DNA from: Liolophura sinensis
Lineage: Eukaryota > Mollusca > Polyplacophora > Chitonida > Chitonidae
Assembly: GCF_032854445.1 (NCBI RefSeq)
Contig: NC_088304.1
Span: 29,583,732 to 29,647,731 of the forward strand
Length of the DNA: 64,000 bases
Direction of reading: 5' to 3'
Position 1 is the stretch's first letter. Each line of letters opens with the position of its first letter. The position numbers were made by a program, and so were the translations under genes. The notes under the pieces are model-generated. The model was not told where the DNA came from. It searched no databases and was given only the letters and a program-made list of their open reading frames with translations. This document shows, in pieces, positions 57,998 through 64,000 of the stretch.

Positions 57998-58282
57998 ATG
58001 GCGTCTAACGATGTACAGTTTTATCTGATTAAGTCAACACCGCCTGCAGACGATTTACCCTTTGGAAATGATGGAGGCACGAGAATGCCGCCTAATGGCC
58101 AGAGGCTTTGGGTGTTGACTCAGACTCGCATCAACTGTGTGGCAATTGGAGCCGTCAAATTAGACATTCATATATCAATCTTTATCCAAAAAAAAGTTCA
58201 GAATCGACAATTCCGAGGTCCATTTCCGATAGAAGCTGTAACACTAGTTGCCGCGCACAATTGGCACACCGGTATAAAATAA
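57998..58282 (+). CDS. unassigned ORF, 94 codons, strong Kozak context
   Basis: The start ATG sits in GAGAGAATGGCG (A at -3, G at +4), the best initiation context in the window. The predicted start is MASNDVQFYLIKSTPPADD. Composition is unremarkable and no family is recognised. It lies in the 2.2 kb stretch (57.43-59.69 kb) not shared with the second repeat unit. It could be a first exon or chance. Confidence 0.2.
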   Translation: MASNDVQFYLIKSTPPADDLPFGNDGGTRMPPNGQRLWVLTQTRINCVAIGAVKLDIHISIFIQKKVQNRQFRGPFPIEAVTLVAAHNWHTGIK

Positions 58283-58519
58283 CACTGGATACATACAAAA
58301 AGACTGTCCAACTGATGACAGGGAAGGACTCGCTGAAATTCTAAATGCCATTCCAAGCTCAAATGCAATTCGGGGCTAACTGAAATGCAATTATAGGCAG
58401 CATCTTACCCGTTTACGTGCCAGAACTATTTCCTTAAATCATACTTTGTGTTAAAGATTTGAAAATTGGATCTGATATTACTGGTCACAAATTCACTTAA
58501 CAACTCATGATTACTGAGA

Positions 58520-59195
58520 ATATATGCTTCTCAAATTTCTACATCGTTGTATTCCAACTGCAGTTTTGAACTTTCGTTCTAATCACGGATACTGAGTGTT
58601 AGCAGTGTAAAGGCATGATTATATACAGTATACGGTCTAGATCGCAGACCTGTAGTATACACTGGCCAGCTGTTGACAGGCAACAAATCAGTAACGAAAA
58701 CCTTTGTTGTCTCCCCGTTAGCTGTCATATCAGGCAATGGGCTATTTATCTTTCACCACCATATACCGTCTTCCCTTTTTACCAGGTACAACATGAAAAC
58801 CAAGCGTTGATGGACAAGAAAGAAAGTCTACTTACTGAAAATACAAACCTGTGTTAAATGGAAATCACCGTCCCTATTTTATATTTAGCTTATGAAACTG
58901 TATATTAGACTTACCTTGACCTGTTAGTTAGGCTTAACAGCTATCTTTGTATTGTATTGTACCAGGATTATCCTATTTGCTCCCTCAATTGTGTTAAGCG
59001 TAAAGTGTTAAGTTCAAGTCAGTACTCACCGTTTCTGGTCTGTTGTTGTTAAGTGACCACTGTTGTCAAGTTCACACTGAGACTATGCTTTGTATAATCA
59101 TGACTTAACACTGTTAACATAAAGTATCCCTGATAAGAACGAAAGGTCAAAACTGAAGTTGGAATACAACGATGTAGAAATTTGAGAAGGTTTCC
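58520..59195. repeat. inverted repeat, ~110-bp arms, foldback-like
   Basis: The left arm (about 58520-58630) contains CTCAAATTTCTACATCGTTG, TATTCCAACTGCAG and CTTTCGTTCTAATCACGGAT. The right arm (about 59080-59190) is its complement with roughly 80-90% match by eye, extending to TTAACACTGTTAACATAAAG opposite GAGTGTTAGCAGTGTAAAGG. The internal ~450 bp have no long ORF (80 residues at 58615, no domain). It could be a foldback or MITE-like element. Confidence 0.7.
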
Positions 59196-59690
59196 GCATA
59201 CTTATTGTTCTTCCTCATACTTTTTCTCCACATCAGAACAATCAACTTTTTTCTGGTCACGTTTTTCTCTACGTCTGAGACTATCAGCGAATTAATGATC
59301 AGTTTGTGCCTTAATAGTTCCAGAAACTATTTTTGAAAACAGAAGTATGAACAACCGACAACTTTTTAACTATTTTTATAATATATCCTTATTTTAAACA
59401 GTTACAATAAAAACACAAGTGAGATACCTTTACACTTAATTTTGTTTTATAGCATGATACTCTGTAAAGCACAAATGTGAAACTTTTCAGTGTTTTAAGC
59501 ATAGTGTTTTGTGCACTATGCACTGAATTTGACGCAAGGTTGTTTCCGACATCATTAAAAACCGCTGAGTGCCTTTATTTTCAGATAAATATCTTCCGTT
59601 GTAATTATATTAATATTTTAAATGAGATTGCGATGCCAAATTTTAAAGAAACTGGTCTTTTGGAATCTGACTTTGGATTTTGTTTCATAG
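59195..59690. other. no gene seen
   Basis: AT-rich, with one 72-residue frame (59477-59695) beginning MKLFSVLSIVFCALCTEFDA, which resembles a signal peptide. Nothing downstream supports it. Confidence 0.3.
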
Positions 59691-59694
59691 GTTG

Positions 59695-61512
59695 ACAGCC
59701 TCAACTGTGGATGTTTCGTTTATTATCAGTGACAATAAACGTTCGACAGCACTCATGGGACAGAATGTCTGTTTCGACACCTAGATTACAGACGCCATTT
59801 GCATACGTAGTCTTCTTAGTCACCTTGTCGTTAAATCTGTAAATTGCACTCAGGCAAAAGTCGCCAGTATCCTGTCAAAGGCTTGTGGTTTGTCAAGGAA
59901 ACTCTGCTTTCTTACACCCAAACCACAGATCTCTCGATCAGTTGAAACTTTCTTAATAATTATACGTTAAACATCAGTCAGCTCAAAAAACAGAAAAATT
60001 AGAAAAACGCGAGGATGGCTATATGGATTATGAGTTCAAATTTGTTTCAAAATATGAACAGTCGTCAGGAAAAACCACGACTTACGAGCGGTGTTTTCTC
60101 ACATACTGGAAGCGAAGTAACAGCCAAGAAAACGCTAGACTTCCATTAGTTGTTACTTTTTGTCAAAACTGTCAAACGTAGTGGTATCACCAACCTATCC
60201 CTTCGAAGTAAGGGCCGATTTTTCACCCACCTCTTCCTTCATTGTCAACGTTGTTTTTCTTTGAAATCAGCTAGAGCATGCACTAAATTTAGATGATTTT
60301 CAGCATCATCTCTTGAAAAGATGTTGATGTCTTAGCTTGTGATCTGAAGTAAAGGGCACGAGACGCTTCGGCAATATGCTTCCGAGCTCATTGGAGTGAA
60401 ATTACAGGAAATCATTTAGCGCACAAAGAAAAGGGATCAGGGTCACATAAACAGCGGTGAGGGATGAAATATTCTGTTAGAGCCTGCTATTATCCACGTC
60501 ACATATCCATCATGGCTATCACCAGACGTGTGAGCCCGGCTATGGTAATAGCTTCCTGTCCTTAGTGGTTAAGAAAAAACAGGACAAATTCTAGTAGATT
60601 GGACCACACAAGTGTTGATTTCTTGACTTCTCATGTCATGATGGCAGTCAGCATTTGGACCCTGGCGAACTTTGAAGAATTTGTCGGGAAAATTCGCATC
60701 AAGCCCTAAGACGATCTCTGTGATATTTGGTCTCTTTTCCTCAGAGCCTGTCAGAACATCTCCAACTACCACAAGCATGTACCTGATAACAGAGCCATGT
60801 GAAGAACGAAGAGCGGCTTTTTGAGACAAGCACCATTACAATATCCCTTCATAAGACACCGTCGCTGTAGCATGAGTATAAGCAAGTGGTGTGTCACATG
60901 CTCAGAGTTCGTAAACTCCCGCTGGAGTGTCCGGGTTTCCTTTTGTGTCAAGGATATTATGTGACTGGTATTTATTGTCGTTGAAGTAGCTCATTTATAA
61001 TCTTGCTCCATTAACCAAGAAGATGCATGAAAAGTCGACAAGGGATTATTTAGCTTTGTGAGGGCTGCTTCATAACAAACTGAGTTGGACCAGTATATCT
61101 TGATAGACGACACAGAGGCGCATATTGTTATTTTTGTGCTTTCTTTACATGTTGGCGTATGCGTGCGAATGTGTTGATACATCTGGAACACGAATTCACA
61201 GTCACTCACACAAACACACACCCACGAATTTACACACACTTATACGTGCACCCACGCGCTCAGATAAGCACACGAGGACCGTTTCACGAAGCAGTGATAT
61301 CATGCGCATGACGTAACATCCGTTTCAATGTGTAGGCAAGAGGCAAGTCAGAAGATAAATTGCAAATGACGAGTAGATCGAGGCCAAGTGGTATAAGGCG
61401 TATGTGCTTCACTTGCAAGGACACACGAAGTACCTGTTCAATCCCCACGTTGGACAGTGTATTGCACCGGTCTCAGTGTTCGCGCGCGTGTGTGTGTGCG
61501 TGTGAGTTGACA
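59695..61512 (+). repeat. repeat module T, copy 1
   Basis: Collinear with 62230-64000. Matches include TTTGCATACGTAGTC, ATTATACGTTAAACATCAGTCA-type strings (ACGTTAAACATCAGTCAGCT), TACTGGAAGCGAAGTAACAG, CAAAACTGTCAAACGTAGTG, GTTAAGAAAAAACAGGACAA, CACACAAGTGTTGATTTCTT and GGCTGCTTCATAACAAACTG. The right end is GTGTGTGTGCGTGTGAG then TTGACA. ORFs inside (61-86 residues) are not kept between copies. Confidence 0.85.
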
Positions 61513-61739
61513 ATAAGTGCATATCTTCATCGGTTAGAACATACGCAAGTGAGGCATGGGCACAGTAGAAAATGATTTAAAAATTTCACTTAATTGATCC
61601 CCGGAGTAAAAATGGACTTGCTGATGATAAAGGGATCATCGTTTTGGGCCTTTCCTTAATAAAAATCGTACCCCTTAACGTGAATACGGCGAAAATAAGG
61701 CAGATCCTGGAGAAATTCACCACCTTTTGTCACTTACCA

Positions 61740-62125
61740 CACCATTTCCGTACCTAAGTCTACAACCGAACCAGCAATCATGGAGAGACCAAAGGTCCTC
61801 TTAGTTCCCCAATAATCTGGTAACAGGAAATATGTATTTTCAATTTTGCTATACATGTTCATCTGATGTGGAGTGTAGAAAATTATGTCACCATTTTCTG
61901 CTTCTGCATATATTTTACTTTGTCATTGAATTTATTTGTTTATGTTTGGTTGGTAGAAATCTGAATACTCGAAGTAAACCAATGCCCTGTGTCCGGTTCC
62001 GGAATAACCGTCTGACTAAGAGCCGCTGACGAAGGAGCGAGGACTGGATTCGAACATGCTACGTCATCGGTCAGCGGGGTGTAAGTCAATTATTTCAGCT
62101 TGAACTATGCTCACCTGTTTGAATC
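61740..62125 (-). mobile_element. SINE family 4 with flanking module S (copy 2)
   Basis: The minus strand has CGTAGCATGTTCGAATCCAG (62044-62063), a good box B, followed by TCCTCGCTCCTTCGTCAGCG and a 3' run ACCAACCAAACATAAACAAA. It aligns with 56950-57430. Confidence 0.7.
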
Positions 62126-62229
62126 TGCCCCCAAACTCCCACATCCCCGTGGGGTCTTTGGACGAATAACGACTCAACGGCGTTTAAGGTTTATGTTGTA
62201 TACTTCCTTAGTTCTTTGACGGCTTTCGT

Positions 62230-64000
62230 TGAACGTTATTTTTTCGATTTTTGACTAGAAACGTCCATTACTTTTGACACCTTGTAGTAGAACGCCTATT
62301 TCGACACAGAGACTAAATGCGGTATTTGCATACGTAGTCCTCCTGATCAACATGGCATGCAAGTCTGTCGTTATACTGGAACAAATATTGCCAGTACCTT
62401 GACAAATGTGTGTGCTTTATCTCCTAGACTCTGGTTTCTTACATCCAAAACACTGCACTATCGATCAACTGAAACTTTCTTTAGAACTATACGTTAAACA
62501 TCAGTCAGCTCAAGAAATAATGAGATAGGGAAAATAAGACTGGCTATGTGGTTTTGCCTTCACATTTTCTTCCAAATGATACCAGATTGAGACCTTCACA
62601 TTTGCTTCCAAAAATGAACAGTTGTCATGAAAAACCACGACGTACGAGCCGTGTTTTTTTTTCTCACATACTGGAAGCGAAGTAACAGCCAAGAAAACGC
62701 TGGACTTATTCCTTTAGTAGTTACTTTTTGTCAAAACTGTCAAACGTAGTGGTATCACCAACCTATCCCTTAGAAATAAGGCCGGTCATTCATCCCTTTC
62801 TGCCGTCGTTGCCAACGTTGTTTTTCTTTGGAATCCGCTGAAACATGCACCCAGCTTAGATGACGTTTAGCGTTATCGCTTTGAAAAGATGTTGATGTAT
62901 TAGCTTGTGATCTGAAGTTAAATGACACGAGACACCGAGCTCGCTGGAGTGAGATTACAGGAAATCATTCCGCGCATAATACAAGGGATGAGGATCACAT
63001 GAACAACGATGGGGATTGAGACCTTCCCTTAGAATCTGCTATTATCATCGTCACACATCCATCATGGCTATCACCAGACATGTGAGCTCGGCTTTGGTAA
63101 TAGCTTCCTGTTCTAGTTAGTGGTTAAGAAAAAACAGGACAAATTCTAGAAGACTGGACCACACAAGTGTTGATTTCTTGGCTTTGCACTTTACCGACGC
63201 CACTCAGCTTGTGGGGCCTGGCAAACCTTGAAACACTGGTTGGGGGAATTCTCATCAAATCCTGAAGAAGGTATCTGTGACATTTTGTCGATCTCCCCCA
63301 GAGCCAATCGGGTCCTCCACAGCTGACACATCCACGTGCCTGATAATGGCGAATCCCCGGCGACAGAAGAGCGCCTTTTGAGATGTCAGAACACACAAGA
63401 ACCGCTACAATAGTCACTCACAAGACACCGCGGCTGTAACATGAGCATAGATGTGTGACGTTTCATATGTCCAGAGGTCGCAAACATGGGCTGGAGAGTT
63501 GTGGTTTCTGCTTGTCGTAAATGTATTACGTGAATGATGTTTATTGTCAATGAAATAGCCGATTGATGATCTTGCTTCTATCCAGTAAATTACTGGGAAA
63601 GGCGATAACAGATGCTTAACGTTTGAAGGCTGCTTCATGACAAACTGAGCTGGATAAGTGTATTTTTTTATTTTTAGGACGAGGGTTAAATCTGTTGAGA
63701 AGCCCAAATTCTTCTTTTTGGGCTTTGCTCAGACAGTAACACACATATCCTCCGACGTACACATACCCATGAAATCACGCGAACACCCACACACGCATAC
63801 TTAATATAAATACACGCATACTTTATATAAATACACGCATACGTAATCACAGACTTTATGACACAGTGGTGAGTTGCGCCTGACCTAACCTCCGTTGTAA
63901 TATATCGGAATACTGATGGGATACGTACTTCACCAGGTTGTAGTGCGTTCGTTGGTCTAAGTGTATGTGGGGTGGGGTGGGTGGGGGGGCGCAGTTGACA
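62230..64000 (+). repeat. repeat module T, copy 2 (runs to the window edge)
   Basis: Collinear with 59695-61512, diverged (roughly 75-85% by eye) and with small indels. The right end CGCAGTTGACA matches GAGTTGACA of copy 1, so the copy is probably nearly complete. Confidence 0.85.
63969..63989 (+). other. G-quadruplex-forming motif
   Basis: Four G-runs, GGGG T GGGG T GGG T GGGGGGG, separated by single T loops: a canonical high-stability G4 pattern. It replaces the GT-rich tract at the same place in module T copy 1. Confidence 0.75.

Overview
The window looks like intergenic DNA from an animal genome, most likely a lophotrochozoan and probably a mollusc. The grounds are an AT-rich composition, no compact gene array, many minisatellites, and tRNA-derived SINEs whose tails (GTACGACGTTAAACC-like, followed by CATT or CACT runs) I associate with molluscan SINEs. 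The species call is inference. No conserved protein-coding gene, rRNA or functional tRNA is recognisable. Nearly every long open frame is a by-product of a tandem repeat.

Layout: 1-1285 is a 26-bp minisatellite with a 78-bp higher-order period. 1300-1870 is a decayed LINE reverse-transcriptase fragment (minus strand). 1.9-12.4 kb is old dispersed repeat sequence with five short minisatellites (35, 39, 70, 45 bp and a GT-rich tract). 12.45-13.75 kb is a 42-bp minisatellite whose minus frame encodes a 14-residue (two-heptad) coiled-coil repeat; this is the best candidate for a repeat that is really translated. 14-24 kb holds diverged copies of several dispersed repeat families and SINEs.

24241-38762 and 38963-54052 are two near-identical copies of one 14.5-15.1 kb segment in direct orientation, separated by exactly 200 N. 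Homology stops exactly at both edges of the gap, so the favoured reading is two unmerged haplotypes of one locus and not a biological duplication. The copies differ in VNTR length (123, 38 and 15 bp arrays) and by one ~298-bp insertion/deletion.

54.2-54.6 kb is a 34-bp minisatellite that begins just past the point where the first contig ends. 54.9-55.5 kb carries a candidate secreted-peptide gene (signal peptide, possible 66-bp in-frame intron). 56.8-64 kb is a block of diverged direct repeats, each containing a SINE followed by a ~1.8 kb module, with a 2.2 kb unmatched stretch in the first unit that holds a foldback-like inverted repeat and two unassigned ORFs.

At least eleven unrelated minisatellites lie within 64 kb. 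The genes do not form a pathway. The region reads as a repeat-rich, rapidly evolving locus.
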